Notes: generated from the sequence alone by a model not told the origin. A DNA stretch of 64,000 bases from Chrysogorgia sp. JL179-B06 (GCA_035772405.1 JAYKKM010000048.1:3959501-4023500), one strand, 5' to 3'. Shown: positions 21,131-35,494, counted from the stretch's first letter. A program made the numbers and translations.

Positions 21131-21510
21131 CAGTGGCGTAACGTTGGATCAGGGGGCCCCTAGGCGAAAGTTTGTGAGGGCCCCCAGGGCGAGTGCCGAA
21201 AGCGCGAGACCTATATGGGGGTGCGGGGACATCCCCCCCCCCCCAGAAAATGTTGAAATGTAGAGTCTCTGAAATGCCATTTCATGCACTTTGGGGGAAG
21301 ATTTTACAGAATTCTGATGGTCAGAAAATGACATATAACATGTAAAATTGTACAAAAAATGTTAGTATCACACTACCACATGGATATTTTGTTCTTACGT
21401 GCGTGCGTTTTTCGTTTCTCAGTATTAAATGGGGTGATTGCCTGGGGGCCCCCATTGAGGGTTGGGGCCCCGGGTTCGCCCGGTCTGAGCCCATAGTAGT
21501 TACGCCACTG
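21131..21510. mobile_element. 380-bp hAT MITE with perfect 8-bp target duplication
   Basis: Terminal inverted repeats CAGTGGCGTAAC and GTTACGCCACTG. The host octamer CAGACGTC flanks it on both sides (21123-21130 and 21511-21518). It is inserted in the first units of the satellite array. Eight-base duplication and CAG...CTG ends are typical of hAT transposons. Confidence 0.95.
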
Positions 21511-21518
21511 CAGACGTC

Positions 21519-24500
21519 ATATTCATTTGAGTTTTCATTACTCAGAATTCACAATCAATTGCGTTTTCATTACTCAGAGTCTATTACTCATTTGACTTTT
21601 CACTACTCAGAAGCCACACTCATTTGCGTCCATTTCCTATGTAGCAAACTTAACCCCTTCATTTGAGTTTTCATTACTCAGAAGTCACACTCATTTGAGT
21701 TTTCATTACTCAGAAGTCACACTCATTTGAGTTTCCATTACTCAGAAGTCACACTCATTTTGCGGAGTTTTCGTTACTCAAAAGCCACACTCATTTGAGT
21801 TTTAATTACTCAGAAGCCACACTCATTTGATTACTCAGAAGTCACACTCATTTGAGTTTTAATTACTCAGAAGCCACACTCATTTGAGTAATCATCACTC
21901 AGAAGTCACACTCATTTGAGTAATCATTACTCAGAAGTCACACTCATTTGAGTTTTTATTACTCAGAAGTCGCACTCATTTGCGGAGTTTTCGTTACTCA
22001 AAAGCCACACTCATTTGAGTAATGATCATTACTCAGAAGTCACACTCATTTGAGTTTCCATTACTCAGAAGTCGCACTCATTTGCGGAGTTTTCGTTACT
22101 CAAAAGCCACACTCATTTGAGTTTTAATTACTCAGAAGTCACATTCATTTGAGTTTCCATAACTCAGAAGTCACACTCATTTGAGTTTTAATTACTCAGA
22201 AGTTACACATTTGAGTAATCATTACTCAGAAGTCACACTCATTTGAGTAATCATTACTCAGAAGTAACACTCATTCGAGTTTTCATTACTCAGAAGTCAC
22301 ACCCATTTGAGTAATAATTACTCAGAAGTCACACTCATTTGAGTTTTAATTACTCAGAAGCCACATTCATTTGAGTAATCATTACTGAGAAGTCACACAC
22401 ATTTGAGTAATCATTACTCAGAAGTAACACTCATTTGAGTTTCCATTACTCAGAAGTCACACTCATTTGAGTAATCATTACTCAGAAGTCACACTCATTT
22501 GAGTTTTAATTACTCAGAAGCCACATTCATTTGAGTAATCATTACTGAGAAGTCACACTCATTTGAGTAATCATTACTCAGAAGCCACACTCATTTGAGT
22601 TTCCATTACTCAGAAGTCACACTCATTTGCGTTTTCATTACTCAGAAGTCACACTCATTTGAGTTTTAATTATTCAGAAGCGACACTCATTTGAGTTTCC
22701 ACTCAGAAGCCACACCCATTTGAGTTTTCATTACTCAGAAGCCACACTCATTTGAGTAATCATTACTTAGAAGCTACACTCATTTGAGTAATCATTACTC
22801 AGAAGCCACACTCATTTGAGTTTCCATTACTCAGAAGTCACACTCATTTGCGTTTTCATTACTCAGAAGTCACACTCATTTGAGTTTTAATTATTCAGAA
22901 GCCACACTCATTTGAGTTTCCACTCAGAAGCCACACCCATTTGAGTTTTCATTACTCAGAAGCCACACTCATTTGAGTACTCATTACTCAGAAGCTACAC
23001 TCATTTGAGTAATCATTACTCAGAAGTCACACTCATTTGAGTTTCCATTACTCAGAAGTCACACTCATTTGCGGAGTTTTCGTTACTCAAAAGCCACACT
23101 CATTTGCGGAGTTTTAATTACTCAGAAGCCACACTCATTTGAGTTTCCATTACTCAGAAGTCACACTCATTTGCGTTTTCATTACTCAGAAGTCACACTC
23201 ATTTGAGTTTTAATTATTCAGAAGCCACACTCATTTGAGTTTCCACTCAGAAGCCACACCCATTTGAGTTTCCATTTCTCAGAAGTCACACTCATTTGCG
23301 TTTTCATTACTCAGAAGTCACACTCATTTGAGTTTTAATTACTTAGAAGACACACTCATTTGAGTAATCATTACTCAGAAGTCACACTCATTTGAGTTTT
23401 AATTACTCAGAAGCCACACTCATTTGAGTTTTCATTACTCAGAAGTCACACTCATTTGAGTTTTCATTACTCAGAAGCTACACTCATTTGAGTTTCCACT
23501 CAGAAGTCACACTCATTTGAGTTTTCATTACTCAGAAGTCACACTCATTTGAGTTTTCATTACTCAGAAGCTACACTCATTTGAGTTTTCATTACTCAGA
23601 AGCTACACTCATTTGATTTTTCGTTACTCAAAAGCTACACTCATTTGAGTTTTCATTACTCAGAAGCTACACTCATTTGATTACTCAGAAGTCACACTCA
23701 TTTGAGTTTTAATTACTCAGAAGCCACACTCATTTGAGTAATCATCACTCAGAAGTCACACTCATTTGAGTAATCATTACTCAGAAGTCACACTCATTTG
23801 AATTTCCATTACTCAGAAGTCGCACTCATTTGCGGGTTTTCGTTACTCAAAAGCCACACTCATTTGAGTAATGATCATTACTCAGAAGTCACACTCATTT
23901 GAGTTTCCATTACTCAGAAGTCGCACTCATTTGCGGAGTTTTCGTTACTCAAAAGCCACACTCATTTGAGTTTTAATTACTCAGAAGTCACATTCATTTG
24001 AGTTTCCATAACTCAGAAGTCACACTCATTTGAGTTTTAATTACTCAGAAGTTACACATTTGAGTAATCATTACTCAGAAGTCACACTCATTTGAGTAAT
24101 CATTACTCAGAAGTAACACTCATTTGAGTTTTCATTACTCAGAAGTCACACTCATTTGAGTAATCATTACTCAGAAGTCACACTCATTTGAGTTTTAATT
24201 ACTCAGAAGCCACATTCATTTGAGTAATCATTACTGAGAAGTCACACTCATTTGACTAATCATTACTCAGAAGTAACACTCATTTGAGTTTCCATTACTC
24301 AGAAGTCACACTCATTTGAGTAATCATTACTCAGAAGTCACACTCATTTGAGTTTTAATTACTCAGAAGCCACATTCGTTTGAGTAATCATTACTGAGAA
24401 GTCACACTCATTTGAGTAATCATTACTCAGAAGCCACACTCATTTGAGTTTCCATTACTCAGAAGTCACACTCATTTGCGTTTTCATTACTCAGAAGTCA

Positions 24501-27185
24501 CACTCATTTGAGTTTTAATTATTCAGAAGCCACACTCATTTGAGTTTCCACTCAGAAGCCACACCCATTTGAGTTTTCATTACTCATAAGCCACACTCAT
24601 TTGAATAATCATTACTCAGAAGCTACACTCATTTGAGTAATCATTACTCAGAAGTCACACTCATTTGAGTTTCCATTACTCAGAAGTCACACTCATTTGC
24701 GGAGTTTTCGTTACTCAAAAGCCACACTCATTTGAGTTTTAATTACTCAGAAGTCACATTCATTTGAGTTTCCATAACTCAAAAGTCACACTCATTTGAG
24801 TTTAATTACTCAGAAGTTACACATTTGAGTAATCATTACTCAGAAGTCACACTCATTTGAGTAATCATTACTCAGAAGTAACACTCATTTGAGTTTTCAT
24901 TACTCAGAAGTCACACTCATTTGAGTAATCATTACTCAGAAGTCACACTCATTTGAGTTTTAATTACTCAGAAGCCACATTCATTTGAGTAATCATTACT
25001 GAGAAGTCACACTCATTTGAGTAATCATTACTCAGAAGTAACACTCATTTGAGTTTCCATTACTCAGAAGTCACACTCATTTGAGTAATCATTACTCAGA
25101 AGTCACACTCATTTGAGTTTTAATTACTCAGAAGCCACATTCATTTGAGTAATCATTACTGAGAAGTCACACTCATTTGAGTAATCATTACTCAGAAGCC
25201 ACACTCATTTGAGTTTCCATTACTCAGAAGTCACACTCATTTGCGTTTTCATTACTCAGAAGTCACACTCATTTGAGTTTTAATTATTCAGAAGCCACAC
25301 TCATTTGAGTTTCCACTCAGAAGCCACACCCATTTGAGTTTTCATTACTCAGAAGCCACACTCATTTGAGTAATCATTACTCAGAAGCTACACTCATTTG
25401 AGTAATCATTACTCAGAAGCCACACTCATTTGAGTTTCCATTACTCAGAAGTCACACTCATTTGCGTTTTCATTACTCAGAAGTCACACTCATTTGAGTT
25501 TTAATTATTCAGAAGCCACACTCATTTGAGTTTCCACTCAGAAGCCACACCCATTTGAGTTTTCATTACTCATAAGCCACACTCATTTGAGTAATCATTA
25601 CTCAGAAGCTACACTCATTTGAGTAATCATTACTCAGAAGTCACACTCATTTGAGTTTCCATTACTCAGAAGCCACACTCATTTGAGTTTCCATTACTCA
25701 GAAGTCACACTCATTTGCGTTTTCATTACTCAGAAGTCACACTCATTTGAGTTTTAATTATTCAGAAGCCACACTCATTTGAGTTTCCACTCAGAAGCCA
25801 CACCCATTTGAGTTTTCATTACTCAGAAGCCACACTCATTTGAGTAATCATTACTCAGAAGCTACACTCATTTGAGTAATCATTACTCAGAAGCCACACT
25901 CATTTGAGTTTCCATTACTCAGAAGTCACACTCATTTGCGTTTTCATTACTCAGAAGTCACACTCATTTGAGTTTTAATTATTCAGAAGCCACACTCATT
26001 TGAGTTTCCACTCAGAAGCCACACCCATTTGAGTTTTCATTACTCAGAAGCCACACTCATTTGAGTAATCATTACTCAGAAGCTACACTCATTTGAGTAA
26101 TCATTACTCAGAAGTCACACTCATTTGAGTTTCCATTACTCAGAAGTCACACTCATTTGCGGAGTTTTCGTTACTCAAAAGCCACACTCATTTGAGTTTT
26201 AATTACTCAGAAGCCACACTCATTTGAGTTTCCATTACTCAGAAGTCACACTCATTTGAGTTTTAATTACTTAGAAGACACACTCATTTGAGTAATCATT
26301 ACTCAGAAGTCACACTCATTTGAGTTTTAATTACTCAGAAGCCACACTCATTTGAGTTTTCATTACTCAGAAGTCACACTCATTTGAGTTTTCATTACTC
26401 AGAAGCTACACTCATTTGAGTTTCCACTCAGAAGTCACACTCATTTGAGTTTTCATTACTCAGAAGCCACACTCATTTGAGTTTTCATTACTCAGAAGCT
26501 ACACTCATTTGAGTTTTCATTACTCAGAAGCTACACTCATTTGAGTTTTCGTTACTCAAAAGCTACACTCATTTGAGTTTTCATTACTCAGAAGCTACAC
26601 TCATTTGAGTTTTCATTACTCAGAAGTCACACTCATTTGAGTTTTCATTACTCAGAAGTCACACTCATTTGAGTTCCCATTACTCAGAAGTCACACTCAT
26701 TTGAGTTTCCACTCAGAAGCCACACTCATTTGAGTTTCTCAGAAGTCACACTCATTTGCGTTTTCATTACTCAGAAGCCACACTCATTTGAGTTTTCCGC
26801 ATTACTCAGAAGTCACACTCATTTGAGCTTTCATTACTCAGAAGTCACACTCATTTGAGTCTCCATTACTCAGAAGTCACACTCATTTGAGTTCCCATTA
26901 CTCAGAAGTCACACTCATTTGAGTTTCCACTCAGAAGTCACACATTTGAGTTTCCATTACTCAGAAGTCACACTCTTTGCGTTTTCATTACTCAGAACTC
27001 ACACTCATTTGAGTTTTCAGTACTCAGAAGTCACGCTCATTTGCATGTTTTCATATACTCAGTTTTCATATACTCAGAAGTCATATTCATTTGCGTTATC
27101 ATTATATTGAGTCTATTACACATTTGCGTTTCCACTTTTTCGCTTGACCGCCACATTCATTTGCGTTTCCATTACTCAAATGTCA
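21519..27185. repeat. 5.6-kb satellite, ~32-bp unit, with higher-order structure
   Basis: Tandem units read ACTCATTTGAGTTTTCATTA followed by CTCAGAAGTCAC. Variants carry GAGTAATCATTACTC, GAGTTTCCATTACTC or GCGGAGTTTTCGTTACTC. Units are grouped: a composite containing TTATTCAGAAGCC plus the short unit TTTCCACTCAGAAGCCACAC recurs about every 230 bases between 25280 and 26000. A block starting TTTGATTACTCAGAAGTC recurs with an offset near 1.85 kb (21826 and 23680). ACTCATTTGAGT is a near-palindrome. Units degrade at both edges, especially after 26900. Confidence 0.95.
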
Positions 27186-28000
27186 TTTCTCGCATCGTAC
27201 AATGATCTGGTTAATTCGCATATTATAGCAGCAGATATTATATCAACTATCATCGTTAAACTTGTGAACTCAAAGTTTAATGTTCTCCTTCAATCACGAT
27301 TAGGAATACACGGGGACGTATGGCGGTGATACTAGCGAACCCATGAATTTTATATCGTGTCTTAACGTTAGCTTTGAGTTACCAAACTCAATTGATAATG
27401 CTAATGCATCGTGTTAAAACGTCGTACAATTCGACACGAAACGACATTAAATATACGCTTTCGACGTCTTGAGGGGACGGTTTCTTGAATTGTGTTTTTA
27501 TAAAGAAGTGTCTATTCGACATCTGCTGCATTAGTGATGCCAGCTGGGTTTGATAGAACGCGAAGTTGGCTTCGAGACACCGCACGAAATTTCGGATTGT
27601 GCTCGACTATATTCGTCGAAACGTTGTATGAAGAGACACCAATGATATTAGCCGGGTTTGGTAGGGCGCGAAGTTTGTCGTGTGAAATTTGGGATTGTGC
27701 TCGACTGTGCTCGTGCCCTCGGAGACTTGGAATGAAACTCGTGATTGTGCTCGTGCTTGTGTGTTCAACGTGTTGAAACGTCATATGAAGCGACACGAAA
27801 CAACATTAAGAAATATGCCTTTGTAGCGAAATTAAGATTTTATGGCCAAATTTGACGTCTTCCACGAGGACGGTTTCTTGAATCGTATTTTTACCACTTT
27901 CGACACTTCTTGTATAAAGCGATACTAGTGTTGTCAGCTGGGCTTGATAGGACGTGAAGTTGGTCCGGAGACATCGTATGAAATTTGGGACTGTGCATGC
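27186..28000. repeat. Degenerate direct repeats
   Basis: Two to three diverged copies of a segment with landmarks TTGATAG(A/G)(A/C)CG, GAAGTTGG, GACAC(C)G and AAATTTGGGA(T/C)TGTGC. They occur at about 27410-27620, 27625-27780 and 27790-28000. No protein similarity was recognised. Confidence 0.5.
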
Positions 28001-29430
28001 TCGTACCCCCATATTCTCTATACTATTGACATCACCATCGTATACAAGCCAGGATCACAGATATATAGCCGATACACTATGAGACGAAAGAATAGATCGC
28101 ACAATCGACGGTCGAAGACGAAGTGATGCAACAACTGAAAACAACCATACTGAAAGGGTGGCCCAATGACAAACCGGCCATATACCACTTGTTTAGCACC
28201 ATATTTCTGTTTAATACATGCATGAGAGGCGAGCTAAGCATCAATGATGGTCTCATTTTCAAAGGGGAGCGCCTCGTAATAGCAAAAAACATCCGACTGG
28301 ATAATATGAAGAAAATGCTGCACGGCTCATATTTAGGAATGAATGGATGTCTGCGTAGAGCCCGTGAGTATACATGTTTTAGCCAAACATGATCGTGAAC
28401 GCATAGTCAAATAGCAATGCGAGACATATACAATCAACACGGAGCCCGTCAATCAAATAAACCCTGATGCCTCATGAAGCAACCGAAAGGCCATAGGAAA
28501 CATTTGGAGCCGATCTCTATACCATCCAAAGGCAAATAATATCTTATCCTTGTTGACTATTTCTCCAACTTCTGGGAGATGACTACCTCAGTCAGAGACA
28601 CCAGAGAAACGACTTGCATAAAGAACATCAAAAGCCACTTCGCATAAACGGGATTCCATGCAGACACGCTCGTAATTGTGACATTAATGGCCAACAGTTC
28701 ACCTCTGACAAGTTTTACACATTTGATAAAGAGTGGGCTTTTGAGAACAGCTCAACAGGACCAGCAGCCCCGGTCACCAACAAGCCAATGGCAAAGCTAA
28801 GGCAGCAGTTAAGGCAGCAAAGAACGTTCTCCATAAAGCTTCAGAAAGTGTTTATGGCCCTTATTTGCAGAGAAACTCACCCACAGAGGCGATTCACTCA
28901 AGCCCTGCACAGAGACTATTGCATGAGAAGACGGAAAAAACTCTCCTACCTATGACGAAAGAACTGTTGAAACCGAAAGGGATAAACCCCGAAAGATTCG
29001 CCATGCAAGTTACAAGCAGCCAATGGAGGCAAGCACGTTATTATAACAGAAGAGCAAAGAATTTACAGATATTGGAGGAAGGTAATATCGTGAGAATGAG
29101 GTTATTAAACCAAACCACGAAGGGAGCCATCTGGAACAAGGCTGTCATCACTCGCAGCTAGACTCGACGAAAGATCATACGCAGTTCAGACAGACAGGGG
29201 AGGAACATACCGCAAAAACAGAGTAGACCCAAGGAGAACTAAGGAAGATCCAACACTGGCGGACACAACCGCCAAGACGAGGCACCAGCCTCTCATGAAC
29301 AAACGACAGCAGAACACCACTAACCGCATGAGGATCAACATTAACAGTCTCACACGAACGACCCAAGCGAAGCAAGAGGGAACCAATTTACCTAGTCAAA
29401 GACTGTATCAGATACTAAAGACAATCATTT
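28001..29430 (+). pseudogene. Ty3/gypsy pol 3' part: RNase H end, integrase, C-terminal tail
   Basis: Frames broken by several stops and shifts read, in order: DGLIFKGERLVIAKNIR then HGSYLGMNGCLRRARE (integrase zinc-binding region), LMPHEATERP and FGADLYTIQ (start of the integrase core), and NGIPCRHARNCDINGQQFTS. Here the second catalytic region DNGPQF has become DINGQQFT. AETHPQ/SPAQRL-like residues, LPMTKELLKPKGINPERF and ILEEGNIVRMRLLNQ follow in the tail. The element is inactive. A GAAGGAAATGGGATG stretch at about 29543 could be the polypurine tract before a 3' LTR, but no LTR pair was found. Confidence 0.75.
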
Positions 29431-30069
29431 AGTCTATCTTTCTTCCATTGTCTCACTTGACTTTTTATTGTGACTCTTGCTACACATGACGCAAGTTAGA
29501 TTTCATATTACATTCTCACATTAATAGATTATTAACTTTAGCTGAAGGAAATGGGATGTCACACGTTTTTATTATTTGATAACTTGAGATGAGAATTATG
29601 TTATTTTGGGAGTTCCTGAGTGAAACCAGAACTACCAAATTATCGTGGCACAAATTAAGGGTGCATATATAATATCTTGTAGAAAATACAGTTATGTGTC
29701 GTTGTTCATGCCAAATTTAAGAGACATAACTATAAAATTGAGAGAGCGGTGAGAATTTTATCGAAATATATTAATTAGTAAAATAAATTATTAACACGTT
29801 AACGGTCTCGCGTGGAGACTTGCAGGTTATTATCATATCATGGTCATAATGTCAATATATCAAGGGTAATAAATTTGTTTTAAGAGTTAACATTTCAGCT
29901 TAATTTACTTTAAGTGAGTTATCTGTCCTGCAAGAAAATAGACATTTCCAATCAAAAATTAATTTGGCAGGTCATCTTGACCAGCGACGAGCCAGTCGTT
30001 AATCTCATGGAGGCAATACAAATTTCTTTCTTCAAGTTCATTTATACGTATAACGCACATGTACAGTAC
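29431..30069. other. Possible LTR remnant; otherwise unassigned
   Basis: Sequence after the purine-rich stretch at 29543 starts TGTCACACG as an LTR might. With no second copy in the window this stays conjectural. Confidence 0.25.
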
Positions 30070-30244
30070 CTTTAGCTACGAGAATGAACACTTTACTTAT
30101 GAAGGTCCCCTCGGTATTGAAAGCGAGATAACCAAACAGGGCGAAGAGAAACAGAAGGTTGTAGAGTGAACGTGTTTTAAAAACACTTTGGTACACTGTT
30201 GTCTTGGCGCTGCTGAGATATTCTTTGACAGACGTCATGATCAC
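30070..30244 (-). CDS. Possible first coding exon of an unknown membrane or secreted protein
   Basis: ATG at 30244 followed by SVKEYLSSAKTTVYQSVFKT, then the hydrophobic stretch LYNLLFLFALFGYLAF and NTEGTFISKVFILVAK. The exon ends AAAG|GTACTG, a plausible donor at 30069/30070. One transmembrane or signal-anchor segment is predicted. The family is not recognised and no downstream exon was identified between here and 18 kb. It may be a real host exon or a chance open frame. Confidence 0.35.
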
Positions 30245-30460
30245 TTCGTGACTTTTCCTCTAGAATTAGAGTGCAATGGAAAATATTTTCTTAGTTTAGT
30301 TAGAAATTAGTAAAGAAAAAAAATAAATTTCGAAGTAGCATCTATACTAAAATACTCTCATGAAACATTTCTAGGTAAAAAATTCATACATGTCCAATAC
30401 TGTCGACCACGGGTCGTAAACCAAACTTGACGACCCGTACGATGTCCAATACTGTCGCAT

Positions 30461-33400
30461 TCATACGAATGGTATAATGTAGATTAACGAGTCGTTAAAC
30501 TGTTCAGTTCATACCAATGGTATATGTACATTGACGAGTCGTTAATTCCTACGGATCGTATATCAATGAACACGAACATAGTATACGTCACTATATATAC
30601 ATATTAACATCAAGCTGTGCTCGTCGTCAACAAGGGACAGCAAAATCACTAACGACTCGTACGACTCGTATCATTTCGTACGGGTCGCAACACTAAACTT
30701 CACGACTCGTCAATTAATGAAATACATCGCGCTTTATAACAGCTGTGGTCAACAACATTACAACTTCACCCATCGACTACCTGTCACAAAAGTGAATATT
30801 GTATGTGATATAGAATATGTGATATTGCTTCGTTTTTTAAAAACCACGATTACTTGGCCCTTTCTCAGTACACAACGATACATCTCATATTCTGCGGCTG
30901 CATATAAATAACAGCCACCTTCATTATACATGTAACAACCATTACTTGGCCCTTTCTCAGTACACGATACATCTCTTGTTCAACGAAAGCTATATATACC
31001 CTGCGGCTGCTTATAAACAACAGCCACCTACTTCATTATTGCCGTTGCTTCGTTTTTTAAAAAACACGTGATTACTTTACCCTTTCTCAGTACGCAACGA
31101 TACATCTCTAACGAAACCTATATATCGGGAGCCATATTACATATATATCATGTCATTTTCCTTAATCCTTCGGTTCTTTAAATGCGAAAATTGCTTTATG
31201 CTTTCTTACTATATATATATAGCGCGGGTAACAATGTCAATTATTTATACCTTCAATCTTCATATCATGAAAGTTGAAACACTGATAAAATATCAGTATG
31301 AACCACAAAAAATATACCGCCACCTTCATGCATCAATTCACATAATCACGTTGTGATATCCAAGCCATCCCGCCCATTTCCATCGCTACCTAACTATATA
31401 ATCAACTATACTAGGAGTAATCAAAGATTATGTAAATGTGGACCAGCAAGTGGTGAATGAAGATTGGTTTATAAACATAAAATTATGCTGTAACGAATTA
31501 TGAAAATAAAGCTAATAAATATATTACAGCGTCTTAATTAGCCTGCGTGTCTTAATTGAAGGAGACACTGTAACCTCAATGTTTTTGACAACGGTGACAT
31601 CCCGAATGATTTCCGTATGTTATATATTTCCCGTTCGTTTGTTTGATTTGAAATATGACCGCTTGACCGCCATATACCCGTCCTGTAAATCGTTCAATTC
31701 AGAAATATTACAAACGCGAAGTTCGATTTGGAAAAAGTGTCGCTTGAATGGAAAATGTATAACTTCGCGAGGGTTGCTCGTTTCGAGTAAATGTTGTTCG
31801 AATTAGATGTATGGTAATGGTCACATTGAAATTTGACATTATAAACGCGCCATATGATTACCGTATGTTATTTTAATACGTGGTTTAGATTGTTATCGAA
31901 TGGAACACGGCAACGACAGCGTCTTAATTCAAGGAGACACTATATAAACGTCAATGTTTTTGAAAACGGTGACATCCCGCATTTCCGTTCGTTAGTTCGA
32001 TTTGAAATATGACCGCTCTCAGCAAATATTACAAACGTGAAGTTTGATTTGGCAAAAGTGTCGCTTGAATGGAAAATTTATAACTTCGCGAGGCTTGGTC
32101 GTTTCGAGTAAATGTTGTTCGAATTAGATGTATGGCGTTCAAATGGTCACATTGAATTTGACATTATAAACGCGCCATATCACCGCGTACGTTATTTTAA
32201 TATTACAAGACTACTTGATCGCCTTTATACATGGTTTATATTCTACATTCTATTTATTTGATCCTCCATGCTATAGAAAATTTCTAGCATCATTCTGGCA
32301 TACCTAATCCTGAACACTTCTACAGGAAACCTCGTATCCAGTGCTCCTGTGTCAGTCTACTCCCGAGGCAGTACTAATGTCATAATTTATTTCAAATTCC
32401 GAAACGGTAATTTATTCAATAAGGGTAAAGATTTTATCTTGATTTCTTTTAGCTGTAAAGCACAGATAACCCATAACATGCAAGATTAGAATGCGTTCTC
32501 TTTCGTCGAACGCAATAATATTTCAAACATCGCGACAATCGTAACCGAAGCATAATTTTCAATGTACATGCACCGCGAACCTATACTTGGCGCACAACTC
32601 AGGCCCGCTTCAACTAACGTCCATTTTATCATGATCATGCCCAATGTAATACTTCCGATTATGCACATGACAAGTTCAACGTATTTAGATGAATTGAAAC
32701 AATTTAGTCAACAAACATTTCATAACTGCCATGCATTAATGAAACAAACTCTATGCTTTGGCCCACGCACCCTAAAATTACATCTGTATTTATATCAACA
32801 ACTCTAAAAACACTACAGGTTCAAAATAGTATATTTAACTTATATAGCAAAGTGAAAGGGCGGTAAACTGCCAAGATTTTTAGTGACGAAATAGTGACGT
32901 TTCCAGCTGAGCCCTTCATCGCTATTGCTCATTAACTTATTTTCTAAAACAATATAGACCTTTTCAACTTCGAAAAAACAACCAAAAAAACGCACCACCT
33001 TCGCACATCCTTCAATACAACTTATATTATCACCCACTCACGTCATTCTCATCCGCATTTTATCCCATCTATTCTATAATATACAGTGAAAATAAGCCAA
33101 TCAAAGGCAAGGCGAGATAAAGAAAGAGTGTCAAGACAAAGGAAGCGCAACGGAACTGTTTTCTTTGAGATATGGTTTACATTTTACAAACAAGCACACT
33201 TTCTCTCATTACTAAGTCAAATGTTCAATTGCCTCAATTTCCATATAAAAATCCCGAATTCAAAATACAACCCTAATCAAAACCTTACCCGAATTGTTGC
33301 CGTATAGCCGCACACTAATCTTGACTTGCGTTGCTGTGTCTCGTACCCAGACTTCTTCGCAGAACTATGTATCCTCGAGATATTTGTTCAGTTTTACGAC

Positions 33401-33954
33401 GTTTTGTGACGTAGAAGTTTTACACGTGTATTAAAGGAATGCTTTGCTCGCTAAGCTTGCTCGGGGCCATTTTTTGGGCCATTTTTGGGCCACGAATAAA
33501 CCAACTTTTTATTGCCTTATTTTTTATACTATTTCATTACACTCGGTGGGCCGTGGAATTGTGTTTTGAGACAGGTATCCGTCGCTCGTTGTTTGCCGTT
33601 TGAATTTTGATGCGTGAATTTCAAAGTTTCCGGCAAGACGCGCAGTTTCCTGGCAAAGCCAATAGTATAACATCCTTATATTCCATATATTCTATGAGTA
33701 AAGGAACAGATTATATTACGCTACTTCTCTACGCTCACTGCTGTAAATCATTGCCATTTGTATTGGACAAGGCCGTTGTAATCGAAGCCGTTGACAATAG
33801 AACACGTTGATAGACGACGGCACGAAGAGTGCGGTTCACAATATTCGACAAACTCTGAGTCAGAATCACTACAAACTGATTTAAACGACTTTTAACAGCT
33901 TATTATGTCGTAACAAGATAACCAAACAACAAGAAAACGTAATAAACCGAGGTA
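30461..33954. repeat. Interior of element W: diverged direct repeats, no clear gene
   Basis: A unit with TTGCTTCGTTTTTTAAAAA and CCTTTCTCAGTAC occurs at about 30825, 30940 and 31045. A roughly 300-bp unit (GCGTCTTAATT...AAGGAGACACT through GACATTATAAACGCGCCATA) occurs at 31528-31856 and 31918-32180. A CTCGTACCCAG word at about 33340 resembles the MITE end at 35478. Open frames are short and unrecognised. Confidence 0.5.
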
Positions 33955-34181
33955 GTTGTATTAGTTCACCAGTCCTTACTTGTCTTTTACGAATCGTGAA
34001 TACGCTTACGAGTCGTACGACTCGTGAACTTTTTGACCCTCTACCTTACACCCACACACTATAAGTATATTAGTTCACCAGTCGTTATACTTGTCTTTTA
34101 CGAATCGTGAATACGCTCACGAGTCGTACGACTCGTGAACTTTTTGACCCTCTACCTTACACCCACAGACTATAAGTACAC
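33955..34181. repeat. 109-bp tandem repeat, left block (2 units)
   Basis: Units start TTAGTTCACCAGTCGTTA, contain the perfect palindrome CGAGTCGTACGACTCG and end CACTATAAG. They are the same repeat as 42266-43320, interrupted by X and Y at the TA of ATAAG|TA|TATTAG. Confidence 0.9.
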
Positions 34182-35167
34182 TGTAAAAAATGAACTGTTA
34201 AAACAACCGTTAAAATTGGTTACAACCATTATAAAATGGTTAAAATAACCAATTGAATTGGTTACAACCAAATTTAAATGGTTGTATTAACCAATTAAGA
34301 ATAGGTTACCATAAAATAGTCTGTCAAAATAACCAAATAAAATTGGTTATAACCAATAATTTTTGGTTATCTGAAAATTAATAGTGTTAACACAGGGAAA
34401 AAATAACCAATTTAAAATGGTTATAACCAATGTTAAATGGTTATTGTTAACCAATTTGAAATGGTTACAAAACAACCAATTCCATAATTGGTTGAAATGA
34501 CATTATTAATTTGTTGTTTTAAACCAATTCGAAAGGTTATAAATAACCAAATATAAAATTGGTTAAAATAACCGAAATTAAATGGTTATTTTAACCACTT
34601 TAAAATGGTTACACTTACATCTACTACAGTTTAAATTAAACCATTTAAAATAGTTATATATAGAACAAATTGGTTGGCATTAACCAGAAGAATAAAGGCC
34701 TGTGGTTTATTAGTTAACTTAAATAAGATGCATGCAGAAATATAGTAAATCTATACTATTTATCTAACAATTCATATACATCAAAGATATCAAGAGATTA
34801 ATACTATAAAGCTAAAAGTTTGAGTTAAAAACTATAGTTTTGAGTGAAAGCTATATGTTTTGAGTGAAAACTATAGTTTCCCACGATAACTATATTACTA
34901 TATTTAAAAAAACTATAGTTTTGTTTTTGAGTAAAAACTAGTTTCCAATATATGGTGACCCTATTAAAACTATAGTTTTGTATAACAATATAACTACATT
35001 TAAAAACTTTATTTTATGCCAGACACTATAGTTCTGGGTCTTACCCAGAACTATACTGTAGTTCTGGGTAAGAACTATAGATTACCAATTAAAACTATAG
35101 TTTCCAATAACTATATATACTGCATTTAAAAATGTTATAACCCATAGACCCGGCCGCGGGGTGAAGT

Positions 35168-35494
35168 CCCTGGGTACGAGGTTGCCTATAGATTTGATTA
35201 ATCTAAAATAACACAGTTAAGTTAGTGTAAATATCATCTAAACCTAACTCGCCTAACTCTGATGATCCTAACACTGATCTTAATTATTAACCATGATAGG
35301 TCACTGATAGGTGTACCCAAAGTACTTTTACAAAACTGCTTCCCATTTCACTGGGTCTCCCTCACCAAGAGCCCATAGAGATCATAAATAAAACTCTTGA
35401 TTTATGATTTTATTTATTTATTTATTAAAAAAAAATGTTTTATGATCTCTATGCAAGAGCCTGCATTGCAGGCTATTACCTCGTACCCAGGGTC
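35168..35494. mobile_element. ~325-bp MITE inside element X
   Basis: CCTGGGTACGAGGT at about 35169 is inverted as ACCTCGTACCCAGG at about 35479-35492. The interior is AT-rich without coding. Target duplication is unclear. Confidence 0.55.

Noticed and set aside
21519..27185. CRISPR-like array
   Set aside because: There are no unique spacers: every position in the 32-bp unit repeats with variants, and the host is a eukaryote. It is a satellite.
27388..27796. Small ORFs on both strands as a gene
   Set aside because: They fall in degenerate direct repeats and are not conserved between the repeat copies.
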